This document shows, piece by piece, positions 33,948 to 42,162 of a DNA stretch of 64,000 bases. The stretch spans positions 1 to 64,000 of the forward strand of contig PEFW01000011.1 of the NCBI GenBank assembly GCA_002890675.1, read 5' to 3'. The position numbers and the translations under genes are program-made. This stretch comes from Candidatus Methylaffinis lahnbergensis. Lineage in GTDB: Bacteria; Pseudomonadota; Alphaproteobacteria; Rhizobiales; Beijerinckiaceae. The notes under the pieces were generated by a model. The model did not search any database and was not told the DNA's origin. It was given only the letters and a program-made list of their open reading frames with translations. Position 1 is the stretch's first letter. The number at the start of each line of letters is the position of its first letter.

Positions 33948-34583
33948 ATGAGCAAATATGCGGTGAAGGAGATTTTTCTCACTTTGCAGGGCGAGGGCGC
34001 GAACGCCGGGCGCGCCGCCGTGTTTTGCCGCTTTTCCGGCTGCAATCTCTGGTCCGGCCAGGAAAAAGATCGTGACAATGCCAATTGCGGATTCTGCGAT
34101 ACCGATTTTGTTGGCACGGATGGTCCGGGTGGCGGCAGTTTTGCCAGCGCGGAAACTCTTGCCACGGCAATCGAGAGCGTTTGGACGAGCGGTAAGGAGA
34201 ACCGCTTTGTCGTCTTCACTGGCGGCGAGCCTCTGTTGCAGCTTGACGAAGCGCTGATCGGCGCGGTCCATGCGCGGGGTTTTGACGCCGCCGTCGAGAC
34301 CAATGGCACGCTGCCGCCGCCGCAAGGTCTCGACTGGATTTGCGTCAGCCCCAAGGCAGGCGCGCCGCTCGTCGCAACCTCCGGCTCCGAGCTGAAACTC
34401 GTATTCCCGCAACAAGGCCTCGGGCCGGAAGGATTGTGCGGCCTCGCCTTCTCGCATTTCTGGCTGCAGCCGATGGACGGCTGCGCCCGCGCCGCGAATA
34501 CGGCGGCCGCAATCGCCTATTGCCTCGATCATCCGCGCTGGCGGCTTAGCCTGCAAACCCATAAGTTCATCGGCATGCCATGA
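33948..34583 (+). CDS. queE: 7-carboxy-7-deazaguanine synthase (radical SAM)
   Basis: About 211 aa. Converts 6-carboxytetrahydropterin to 7-carboxy-7-deazaguanine in queuosine biosynthesis. EIFLTLQGEGANAGRAAVFC opens the fold; the cluster-binding cysteines form CX14CX2C (CNLW...NCGFC), the spacing known for the Burkholderia-type QueE rather than the classical CX3CX2C. FTGGEPLLQ is the radical SAM GGE motif. Start uncertain among Met at 33927, 33942 and 33948. It is followed 10 nt later by queD, which makes its substrate. Confidence 0.94.
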   Translation: MSKYAVKEIFLTLQGEGANAGRAAVFCRFSGCNLWSGQEKDRDNANCGFCDTDFVGTDGPGGGSFASAETLATAIESVWTSGKENRFVVFTGGEPLLQLDEALIGAVHARGFDAAVETNGTLPPPQGLDWICVSPKAGAPLVATSGSELKLVFPQQGLGPEGLCGLAFSHFWLQPMDGCARAANTAAAIAYCLDHPRWRLSLQTHKFIGMP

Positions 34584-34593
34584 AGGTCGTTTT

Positions 34594-34950
34594 GTGAAGA
34601 TCTCGCAGGCCTTCCGTTTCGAGGCGGCGCATACTCTGCCGAATGTTGCCGAAGGGCACCGCTGCCGCCGGCTGCACGGGCACTCCTATCGTGTGGAATT
34701 GAGGCTTGAGGGCGCCGTCGATCCAATCACTGGCTTTGTCGCCGATTTCCTCGCGATCGAGGCCGCCTTCAAACCTTTGCTTGAGCGGCTCGACCATCGT
34801 TTTTTGAACGATATCGAGGGGCTAGAAAACCCCACGGCCGAAAATATCGCGATCTGGATCTGGCATCGAATCAAGACCCCCCTGCCCCAACTTGCGCGCG
34901 TCGTCGTGTTCGAGACCCAGGATTGCTTCGCGGAATACGATGGAATTTGA
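34594..34950 (+). CDS. queD: 6-carboxy-5,6,7,8-tetrahydropterin synthase
   Basis: 118 aa, GTG start. Second step of queuosine biosynthesis. Zinc ligands come from FEAAH and the HGH of CRRLHGHSYRVE, with the catalytic Cys in GHRCRR; LDHRFLND and PTAENIAIWIW complete the PTPS/QueD signature. Coupled with queE. Confidence 0.95.
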   Translation: MKISQAFRFEAAHTLPNVAEGHRCRRLHGHSYRVELRLEGAVDPITGFVADFLAIEAAFKPLLERLDHRFLNDIEGLENPTAENIAIWIWHRIKTPLPQLARVVVFETQDCFAEYDGI

Positions 34951-35046
34951 AGGTGGCGCGCCTGCCTCCGACCGGCATTGTTGTCATTTTGACATGTCTA
35001 TCGTTGTAGAGATACATTAACCAAGCTGAGCGGGAGACAAAGGGCC

Positions 35047-36234
35047 ATGGCGACGACGCACCGGCCGCGACACCATCAAGCCAGCACCGTTGGGCGGCAT
35101 CGCCCGCAGCTCGATCCGCCCCGCTTTACCCAGGCGCCGACCCACCCTGGACGTGGCTACCAAGTCTTTCCCCTCGGCCCCGGCGCCACGCCCTATCGCG
35201 CCCAACTGGGGGATCTCGTCAGCCATCTGCCTGATGGACTCGACAAAAAAATGGTCTTTCATATTTGCGGCGACACCGGCGGGGTGAAAAATCCCGCGCC
35301 GCAACAGCTCGTGGCTTCGGCGATGGAAGCCGACGCCGCGAACAATACGGCGGATGGCGAAGCGGCCTTCTTCTACCATCTCGGCGACGTCGTCTATTAC
35401 AACGGTCTAACTACCGAGTATTATCCGCAGTTCTATTTGCCCTATGAACATTATCCCCTTCCCATCTTGGGCATTCCGGGCAACCACGACGGCGACCCGC
35501 TCAAACTTCCCGGCACCGGGGAGCCCGAGGAACCTAGTCTATCGGCCTGGATACGGAATTTCTGTTCGAAGGATGGCGGTCTCACCAATGAGGCGGGCGA
35601 CACTCCCCGTCACGCCACGAAGCAGCCGAATCCATTCTGGACATTGGAGACCCCGAAGGCGAACTTCATCGGGCTCTACACCAATGTGCCGGAGGGCGGC
35701 GACGTCAAGGACGATCAAAAAGCATGGCTCGTCGGCGAACTCAAACATGCGGCGCGCGATCGCGCCAAGGCCTTGTTCGTTTGCCTGCATCATCCAATAT
35801 TTTCCGCCGATGCGTATCATAGCGGCAGCCCGGCGATGAAGGAGCTTCTGGACGCGGCGGTGCAAGAAAGCGGCGCGTATCCGGATATTGTGTATGGCGC
35901 CCATGTCCACAATTATCAGCGATTTACCCGCAAGATCGACGGCCAGGATTTTACTTATGTCGTCGCCGGAGCCGGCGGCTATTGGCACTTGCACAGCATG
36001 GCCAAATTCAAGGGCGCCAAGGTCACTCCGCCGTTCCGGCAGGTGGACGATCCCGATGTCATATTGGAAAATTACGTGGACGACACGCATGGGTTCATGC
36101 GGGTCGAGATCGAGGACGATACGATCACCGCCCGCTACATCGCCGTTCCGCGTCCGTACGAACCGCCGGAAACGCCGCCGCGCGTCGCCGATTTGTTTCA
36201 ATTGCAATTCAAGTCGAACAAGCTCGTGCGCTGA
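35047..36234 (+). CDS. Metallophosphoesterase (purple acid phosphatase-like)
   Basis: 395 aa without an obvious signal peptide. Metal motifs appear in canonical order: CGDTGG (Asp), HLGDVVYYNG (GD and Tyr), GIPGNHDGD (GNHD), LFVCLHHP (His) and GAHVHNYQRF (HxH). The Tyr after GD and the VHNYQR stretch are typical of purple acid phosphatase-like enzymes. The N-terminus (MATTHRPRHHQAS) is His/Arg rich and probably disordered. Monocistronic. Substrate unknown. Confidence 0.85.
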   Translation: MATTHRPRHHQASTVGRHRPQLDPPRFTQAPTHPGRGYQVFPLGPGATPYRAQLGDLVSHLPDGLDKKMVFHICGDTGGVKNPAPQQLVASAMEADAANNTADGEAAFFYHLGDVVYYNGLTTEYYPQFYLPYEHYPLPILGIPGNHDGDPLKLPGTGEPEEPSLSAWIRNFCSKDGGLTNEAGDTPRHATKQPNPFWTLETPKANFIGLYTNVPEGGDVKDDQKAWLVGELKHAARDRAKALFVCLHHPIFSADAYHSGSPAMKELLDAAVQESGAYPDIVYGAHVHNYQRFTRKIDGQDFTYVVAGAGGYWHLHSMAKFKGAKVTPPFRQVDDPDVILENYVDDTHGFMRVEIEDDTITARYIAVPRPYEPPETPPRVADLFQLQFKSNKLVR

Positions 36235-36319
36235 GCGGACGGGGCGCTAGCCGTGCCCGGCACGGCCGTCTTCGCTGGCGGCCCCTGCCCTCTCGCCTGT
36301 GTCCAGCTCTATTTATTTT

Positions 36320-36642
36320 CCTCGACTTGGGCCATCGTCGCCCGGCCGCGCAGGACGCGATAGACGAACGCCGTGTAAGCCAGAACGAGTGGCGGAAAGA
36401 GCGCTACGGCGAAGAGCATGATCAGCAAGGTCGAGCGGCTCGACGAGGCGTCCTAAACGGTGAGGCTTGCATTGGGATCGAGCGAAGAACGGCAGCAGGA
36501 ATGGAAAGGTGCTAAGCCCCGCCGTCGCGATCACGCCGGCGACCGCCACGCCGCTCGCGATCAATGCAAATCCGTCTTGCCGCGCCCGCAGAATAGCGTT
36601 CGTCCAGCACCCGCATGGCGATGGGCGCGCGCAGGACGTCAC
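36320..36642 (-). pseudogene. cydB: Cytochrome bd oxidase subunit II C-terminal remnant
   Basis: Minus-strand translation gives NAILRARQDGFALIASGVAV and then AGVIATAGLSTFPFLLP, matching the end of CydB/AppC-type subunit II. The frame then shifts within the LLP...DPNA segment, and the continuing frame carries a stop where CydB has Trp (DPNASLTV*DASSS). The original end LVLAYTAFVYRVLRG and MAQVEENK is still readable in the new frame. The first two thirds of the gene and cydA are missing. It abuts the truncated end of the HlyD module, so the junction looks like a recombination scar. Confidence 0.75.
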
Positions 36643-36646
36643 CGCG

Positions 36647-37831
36647 TCATTCGATCACGATTCTGATCGTTGCCGCCATGCCGGGCTTGAGCAAACGGTC
36701 CGGATTGGGTGCACTGATGACGACGTCGGTGGTAGAGGCGTGCTCATCGATTTGCCGCGACGGCCGAATTTGCGTCACCGCGCCAGAGAACGTACGGTTC
36801 GGAAAAGCCTCGACGGTGAACGTAACTTTGTCACCGGGCTTGACCTCGCCGCTGTCTTTCGCGCTGATAATGGCGTCGATGCGAGTGAGGGTGAGATCTG
36901 CGGCGATGACGAAGAGCGGCGGCGCTTCTGAGCCCACCGCGACCGTCTGGCCCATTTCGAGGTTGCGTGAGACCACTGTTCCGTCAACCGGCGAAACGAT
37001 ATCGGTATAGCTGAGGTTGGTCTCGGCGGCATGAAGTGCCGCTTGGAGTTCTGCGACCCTTGTCTCGTCGCGCTTTGTCTGCGTCTGCGCCCTCTCAAAG
37101 GCCTTGCGCGACTTGTCAATCGCTTTCCGGAAAATGGCCGGACGCTTCGCCACGGCCGCGTGGCTCTCGAAGGCCGCTTTCGCCTGGGCGAGGATCCCTT
37201 TGTCCTTTTCGAGCCGAGCCTCAGCTGGTGCCAGGTCGGCCCTGCGTTGATCCACGACGATTTGATAGGGGCGCGGATCGATTTTCGCGCAGACCTGGCC
37301 CGCCTTCACTTGCATGTTGGCGTCGCAATGGAGCGCCTGGATCACGCCGGACACGCGCGCGCCGACCGGCGTGGGGGCGGTGGGAGCGATGACGCCCCTC
37401 GCGGTCACCGCGCGCATCCCCGGACCAGCTTCGAGCTGCATCTGCATCATCTGATTCATGGGCGCCAAGTTGTAATTCATATTCGCCATGATCCAGAGCG
37501 AGCCGCCGAGGATCAGCAGGACGATCAGCACGCCGAAGGCAAGCGCCATGACGTTGTTGACGCTGTCTGGGCCGGTCGTGATGTGGAGGAAGAAGACGAG
37601 GTGAATGCCCATCTGCGCGATCGCGAGAACGACCAGGGCGACAGGAATGCTCGGACCCCAGACGAGCGTGGTGCCCGAGATATAGAAGGATACGATGGTG
37701 AGCAGCGTCGCGAGCGCAAGCCCAATCAGGTAGTTCCTGATTCCCTCGGCGATCTCTGCTCCGTCGAGGCGCTGGACGCCTGGCGCGATGTCCGTGGGAT
37801 GGAGGTCATTTGGTAGGTCGGAGTAGCTCAT
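36647..37831 (-). CDS. cyoD: CyoD-HlyD fusion: quinol oxidase subunit IV joined to a membrane fusion protein
   Basis: 394 aa in one uninterrupted frame. Residues 1-132 are cytochrome o oxidase subunit IV: three transmembrane helices, VALVVLAIAQMGIHLVFFLH, and the end IMANMNYNLAPMNQMMQMQ. From about residue 134 the protein becomes an RND/ABC-type periplasmic adaptor: TPVGARVSGVIQAL lipoyl half, a coiled-coil hairpin (about 190-270) and SYTDIVSPVDGTVVSRN second lipoyl half. It ends TIRIVIE*, short of the usual membrane-proximal domain; family-like residues (RGDVLRAP) continue in frame after the stop. The start overlaps cyoC by ATGA. Likely an in-frame deletion fusion whose adaptor half is truncated. 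Confidence 0.82.
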   Translation of the reverse strand: MSYSDLPNDLHPTDIAPGVQRLDGAEIAEGIRNYLIGLALATLLTIVSFYISGTTLVWGPSIPVALVVLAIAQMGIHLVFFLHITTGPDSVNNVMALAFGVLIVLLILGGSLWIMANMNYNLAPMNQMMQMQLEAGPGMRAVTARGVIAPTAPTPVGARVSGVIQALHCDANMQVKAGQVCAKIDPRPYQIVVDQRRADLAPAEARLEKDKGILAQAKAAFESHAAVAKRPAIFRKAIDKSRKAFERAQTQTKRDETRVAELQAALHAAETNLSYTDIVSPVDGTVVSRNLEMGQTVAVGSEAPPLFVIAADLTLTRIDAIISAKDSGEVKPGDKVTFTVEAFPNRTFSGAVTQIRPSRQIDEHASTTDVVISAPNPDRLLKPGMAATIRIVIE

Positions 37832-38499
37832 TGCGCCAGCCCCATCAAATACACCACGGTGAATATCGCAACCCAAATGATGTCCAGGGCGTGCCAGAAC
37901 AGGCTGAAGCAGAGCATGCGCCGTAAGATGTCCGGCCGGTACCCCTTGGCGAACACCTGCGCCATCATCGTCAGCAGCCAAAGCAGGCCGGCGGTGATAT
38001 GAAGGCCGTGGCATCCGACTAGCGTAAAGAAGGCCGAGAGGAACGCGCTCCGCGTCGGGCCTGCCCCTTGCGCGACCATGCTTGCGAACTCCCGGACCTC
38101 AATGCTCAGAAACGCCGCTCCAAAAACAAAGGTCGCGGCCATCGCGCCATAGAACCAGGACCCACTATGCGCCCGGGCACCGATGCTTGCGATGCCGCAG
38201 GTGAAGCTCGAGACGAGAAGGAACGCCGTCTCGAGCCCAGCGTTGCGCAGGTTGAACAGCTCCCGCCCGCTTGGTCCCCCTGCTGTATTGCCGACCAGCA
38301 CCGCATAGGTGGCAAACAAGGCGGAGAACATGATGATGTCGCTGACGAGGAAAATCCAAAAGCCGAAGGCGGTGATGATGCGCTTCGATGCTAGTCCACG
38401 TTCGGCGTGCCCGAGCGTGTGCTGGATGTACGGCGACTCCCAGTCGTGTCCGAGGTGATGCGGGTCGTCGCGGCCGGCGGCCGCCTCGATGGTGGTCAT
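37828..38499 (-). CDS. cyoC: Cytochrome o ubiquinol oxidase subunit III
   Basis: 223 aa with five transmembrane helices. [46 protein letters not shown] and [20 protein letters not shown] are the CyoC/COX3 signatures. Its start overlaps the cyoB stop (ATGA) and its stop overlaps the cyoD start, so cyoB-C-D are translationally linked. Confidence 0.95.
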   Translation of the reverse strand: MTTIEAAAGRDDPHHLGHDWESPYIQHTLGHAERGLASKRIITAFGFWIFLVSDIIMFSALFATYAVLVGNTAGGPSGRELFNLRNAGLETAFLLVSSFTCGIASIGARAHSGSWFYGAMAATFVFGAAFLSIEVREFASMVAQGAGPTRSAFLSAFFTLVGCHGLHITAGLLWLLTMMAQVFAKGYRPDILRRMLCFSLFWHALDIIWVAIFTVVYLMGLAQ

Positions 38500-40499
38500 G
38501 GCGCCGCCTGCCGTCGGGCGAGCGCCTCGCTGCGCGCGCCGCGGTTGGCTCGATCTATTCGCGCGACTGCCTCGGCCGGAACGATGTACTCGTCAACGTC
38601 GCGCCAGGCGAATACGACGAAGGTTGCGTAGGCGCCCAACGCGGCGAGGCCAACCATCCACCAGATGTGCCAGATCAACGCGAAACCCATGATGGTCGCG
38701 AAGAAGGCACAGACGAAGCCGGTTGGGCTGTTCCTCGGCATCTCGATATCTGCGTAGGCGGGCTCCGCGTCGAGCCTCGCCTGCTTGAGCACGTGCTGCT
38801 TCATCCCCCAATAGGCCTCCGCGGCCTGAATATTGGGAAGTACGGCGAAGTTGAAATCTGGTGGCGGAGAGGGTGTCGCCCATTCCAGGGATCGCCCATT
38901 CCAGGGATCGCCGGTCTCGTCGCGAAGCTGCTCGCGTCGCCGAATGCTGACGGCGAGCTGCGCGATCTGCAGGCCTATCCCTAGCAGGATGAGCGCCGCA
39001 CCGCCTGCCGCAATCAGCAACCATGGGTGCCAGGCCGCCACATCATAGTGCTGCATGCGGCGAGTCATTCCCATGAGGCCCAGGACGTAGAGCGGCATGA
39101 AGGCGAAGTAGAAGCCTGTGATCCAGCACCAGAACGACGCCTTGCCGAGTCCTTCGTGCAACCGGAAGCCAAACGCCTTCGGGAACCAATAAGTGTAGCC
39201 GGCGAACGCGCCGAAGAGCACCCCGCCGATGATGACGTTGTGGAAGTGGGCCACTTGGAAGAGGCTCTCGTGAAGCACGAAGTCCGCCGGGGGCACCGCC
39301 AGCAGAACGCCGGTCATGCCGCCGATCACGAAAGTGACCATGAAGCCGAGCGACCACAATAGCGGCGTCGAATAAACGACCCGGCCGCCGTACATCGTGA
39401 AGAGCCAATTGAAGATCTTTACGCCCGTGGGCACCGCGATGATCATCGAAGCGATGCCGAAGATCGCGTTGACGTTGGCGCCGGCGCCCATCGTGAAGAA
39501 GTGGTGCAGCCAGACCGTGTAAGAAAGTATACAGATGGCCATTGTCGCGGCGACCATCGAGCGGTAGCCGAACAGTGGCTTGCCGGAGAACGTCGAGACC
39601 ACTTCCGAGAATACGCCGAAGGCGGGCAGAACAAGGATGTAGACCTCCGGATGTCCAAACGCCCAAATGAGGTTCACGAACATCATTTGGTTACCGCCGG
39701 CTTCGTTGGTGAAAAAGTGGAAACCGAGGTAACGGTCCAGCACCAACATGGCCAGCGTCGCGGTGAGGATGGGGAACGCCGCGACAATCAACAGGCTAGT
39801 GGCGAGCGTCGTCCAGCAGAACATCGGCATCCGCGTGTAGGTCATGCCGGGTGCGTGAAGCTTGAGGACCGTCGTGACGAGGTTGATGGCTGCCAGCAAG
39901 GTTCCAGCACCGGAAATTTCAATTGACCAGAGGTAGTAATCGACGCCGACGCCGGGCGAGTAGATAAGCTCGGAATACGGTGGATAAGGCAGCCATCCGG
40001 CACGCGAGAATTCTCCAACGACCAACGAGATATTGACCAGCAGCGCACCGGTGGCGGTAAGCCAGAAGCCGACCGAGTTCAATGTGGGGAACGCGACGTC
40101 GCGGACCCCGAGCTGGAGCGGCACGACGAAGTTCATCAGCCCGATGACGAAGGGCATCGCGACGAAGAAGATCATCAGCGTGCCGTGGGCCGTGAAGATC
40201 TGGTTGTAGTGCTCGGGCGGCAGGTAGCCCGGGGATTGGAACGCGAGCGCCTGTTGCGACCGCATCATGATCGCGTCGGAGAAGCCGCGCAGCAGCATGA
40301 CCATCGCGAGCAGGATGTACATGATCCCAATCCGCTTGTGGTCGACGCTGGTGATCCACTCCCGCCAAAGGTAGGGGAACCATCCCTTCAAGGTAACCCA
40401 GGCGAGGACGCCGATGATCACGAGGCCGACCATGCCCGATGCGATCAGCGGGATCGGCTGGTCGAGCGGAATGGCCGCCCAGCTGAGCTTGCCCAACAT
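38496..40499 (-). CDS. cyoB: Cytochrome o ubiquinol oxidase subunit I
   Basis: 667 aa from [20 protein letters not shown]; an apparent N-terminal extension of the open frame overlaps cyoA and is not real. Haem and copper ligands are present: AHGTLMIFF (low-spin haem His), [14 protein letters not shown] (CuB His and the cross-linked Tyr), HHFF and HFHNVIIGG. It pumps protons while reducing O2 with quinol. 15 transmembrane helices are expected for the family. Confidence 0.96.
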   Translation of the reverse strand: MLGKLSWAAIPLDQPIPLIASGMVGLVIIGVLAWVTLKGWFPYLWREWITSVDHKRIGIMYILLAMVMLLRGFSDAIMMRSQQALAFQSPGYLPPEHYNQIFTAHGTLMIFFVAMPFVIGLMNFVVPLQLGVRDVAFPTLNSVGFWLTATGALLVNISLVVGEFSRAGWLPYPPYSELIYSPGVGVDYYLWSIEISGAGTLLAAINLVTTVLKLHAPGMTYTRMPMFCWTTLATSLLIVAAFPILTATLAMLVLDRYLGFHFFTNEAGGNQMMFVNLIWAFGHPEVYILVLPAFGVFSEVVSTFSGKPLFGYRSMVAATMAICILSYTVWLHHFFTMGAGANVNAIFGIASMIIAVPTGVKIFNWLFTMYGGRVVYSTPLLWSLGFMVTFVIGGMTGVLLAVPPADFVLHESLFQVAHFHNVIIGGVLFGAFAGYTYWFPKAFGFRLHEGLGKASFWCWITGFYFAFMPLYVLGLMGMTRRMQHYDVAAWHPWLLIAAGGAALILLGIGLQIAQLAVSIRRREQLRDETGDPWNGRSLEWATPSPPPDFNFAVLPNIQAAEAYWGMKQHVLKQARLDAEPAYADIEMPRNSPTGFVCAFFATIMGFALIWHIWWMVGLAALGAYATFVVFAWRDVDEYIVPAEAVARIDRANRGARSEALARRQAAP

Positions 40500-40501
40500 A
40501 T

Positions 40502-41392
40502 TTAGTCCTCCGTCCGCGGGGATACGCTCGGATGAGGCCGCCCTGTCCGCGGGCCAGGTCCAGGCGGCAGTTTCTGTGTGACGATCTGCTGGAACAGCTC
40601 GGGATCGGCAGCACGGAAGGTGAAGGGATGGGTATTGATGCTCTGCATCGCGAGTTCGGCATAGCTTCCGGAATCGAGGGTTGGGCCCGTGTTGCGCGTG
40701 GCCTCGATCCAGGCGGCGAACCGCTCCGCCGGCACCGCGAGCACGTCGAAATGCATGTCCGGGAAACCATCGCCACTGAAATGGGCCGATAGGCCGCGGA
40801 AGGTGCCCGGCGCGTCCGCTTGCAGGTTCAACTGCGTCCTCATGCCGTTCATCGTGTAGATCATGGTGCCGAGCTGCGGTACGAAGAAGATATTCATCAC
40901 GCTCGCGGACGTCAGGGAGAAGTGAACGGGCAAGCCGGTCGGAACTACAAGCTGGTTCACGCTCGCGACACGCTGGCCGGGGTAGATGAAGAGCCATTTC
41001 CAATCCAGCGAGACGACCTGTACCTCGAGCGGTGGCGTGTTCGATGGCAAAGGCTTTGCGGGATCGAGGTCATGGGATCCGATCCAGGCCACGCCACCCA
41101 GGAGCATGATCGTGAGGAGTGGGATGGACCAGGTGACGAGCTCGATGCGGCCGGAAAAGACCCAATCAGGCAGATAGCGTGCCCTCATATTGGAGGCTCG
41201 AAACCACCAGGCGACGGCAAAGGTCGCGGCGATCGTCGGGATAACGATGGCGAGCATGATGGCGAGCGAGTCGATCAAGATCGATTTCTGGGCAAGCCCA
41301 ACGGGCCCTTGCGGGTCGAGGACGGCCGGCTGACATGCCGTCAGGACGATCGGCGCCATGAAGACTGCGCAGCGCGCGGCCCGGGCGTTCAC
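40502..41392 (-). CDS. cyoA: Cytochrome o ubiquinol oxidase subunit II (lipoprotein)
   Basis: About 296 aa. A lipobox LTAC places the acylated Cys 20 residues after a GTG at 41392 ([20 protein letters not shown]), which makes an ideal lipoprotein signal; the frame also opens at a GTG at 41509 with a stronger ribosome-binding site, adding 39 residues. Two transmembrane helices precede a cupredoxin domain lacking CuA ligands, as in quinol oxidases ([40 protein letters not shown]). Two bases separate it from cyoB. Confidence 0.92.
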   Translation of the reverse strand: MNARAARCAVFMAPIVLTACQPAVLDPQGPVGLAQKSILIDSLAIMLAIVIPTIAATFAVAWWFRASNMRARYLPDWVFSGRIELVTWSIPLLTIMLLGGVAWIGSHDLDPAKPLPSNTPPLEVQVVSLDWKWLFIYPGQRVASVNQLVVPTGLPVHFSLTSASVMNIFFVPQLGTMIYTMNGMRTQLNLQADAPGTFRGLSAHFSGDGFPDMHFDVLAVPAERFAAWIEATRNTGPTLDSGSYAELAMQSINTHPFTFRAADPELFQQIVTQKLPPGPGPRTGRPHPSVSPRTED

Positions 41393-42162
41393 CGAACGAA
41401 GGCACCGCAAAGGTCCTGTTTTGTCTGGGGGTTCGTCGGGCTTCCTATGTGAATCGGCACGCGACGGGGCCCCCAACCGTGATTGCTGTGGTTGGTCGAG
41501 CGTCTTCACGATCCCTTCTCTCCCGCTACGCTGGATTTTGAACCGACATCAAGCGGACAACCTTGGCGAGGATGAAGTTGCCTGTTTTTAAGAATTTTGG
41601 CAATGCCAGATCCTCGACATGAGGGCATCCATGCACCTACGCCGGTGACATCGGCCCGCTGAGCGCCAGAAATGCGGGTTTCGTTGGCATCTTGACGCAC
41701 CGCCTGCCCGTCGCGTGCGGCGCGGCGCAAGGAACAGGACCCACACAACTCGGCGGCGCCCGCCAACTGGCAGCTGGGGCCGCCCCCTTTTTGCGTGGTC
41801 CAGCCTTGGCGCGCGGTGTTCTCAAGCACCGGTATGCCGCTAGAGTCCATGTCATGAGGGTCAACGAGGACCATCCTGGCGAACCCGGGCGGCACCGGGG
41901 CAGTGAATTCCGCGAAGAAAGTTTTTCCTGGAAATCGGCGGCGCACCGGAAATAAATTAGCGAGGCAGACTTGACCACTTCCCGCTCCGCATAAATCCGG
42001 CAGTTGATCAAGCACCTCGGCCGTAATCGTCCCGTCTATCGCCGTGTTCCATTACATAGCCTTCACGCAACGGTTCTTAATATCGTTACATTTCCTTCAC
42101 AGCGCCGTAATGCCGCGCGGTTACGGTCCGCTCCGTCCAAGATCTAATAAGGGAGTGAACGC
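41393..42162. other. Intergenic region between divergent cyoA and the phosphoesterase gene
   Basis: About 770 bp with no gene I can support. A minus-strand frame, 42015-41506, is open for 169 codons but shows no known motifs and is probably chance in GC-rich DNA. The right end contains the phosphoesterase promoter with a possible Pho-box-like sequence at 42084-42102. Confidence 0.35.
42084..42102 (+). promoter_or_regulatory. Possible Pho-box-like direct repeat
   Basis: cgttacatttccttcacag contains two similar heptamers, gttacat and ttcacag, about 10-11 bp apart, the geometry of PhoB sites (CTGTCAT-N4-CTGTCAT). Matches to the consensus are partial. It lies 60-80 bp before a secreted phosphoesterase, which makes phosphate control plausible. 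Confidence 0.25.

Noticed and set aside
37036..37816. Plus-strand ORFs across cyoD-HlyD
   Set aside because: Arg/His-rich translations with no family pattern; the minus-strand frame encodes clear domains.
40500..41003. 835-residue CyoB with a long N-terminal extension
   Set aside because: The extension overlaps cyoA in another frame and lacks any CyoB similarity; the protein begins at MLGKLSW (40499).
41506..42015. 169-codon minus-strand ORF upstream of cyoA
   Set aside because: No motif, signal or ribosome-binding site; competing frames on the same stretch are equally long, as expected from GC-rich DNA.
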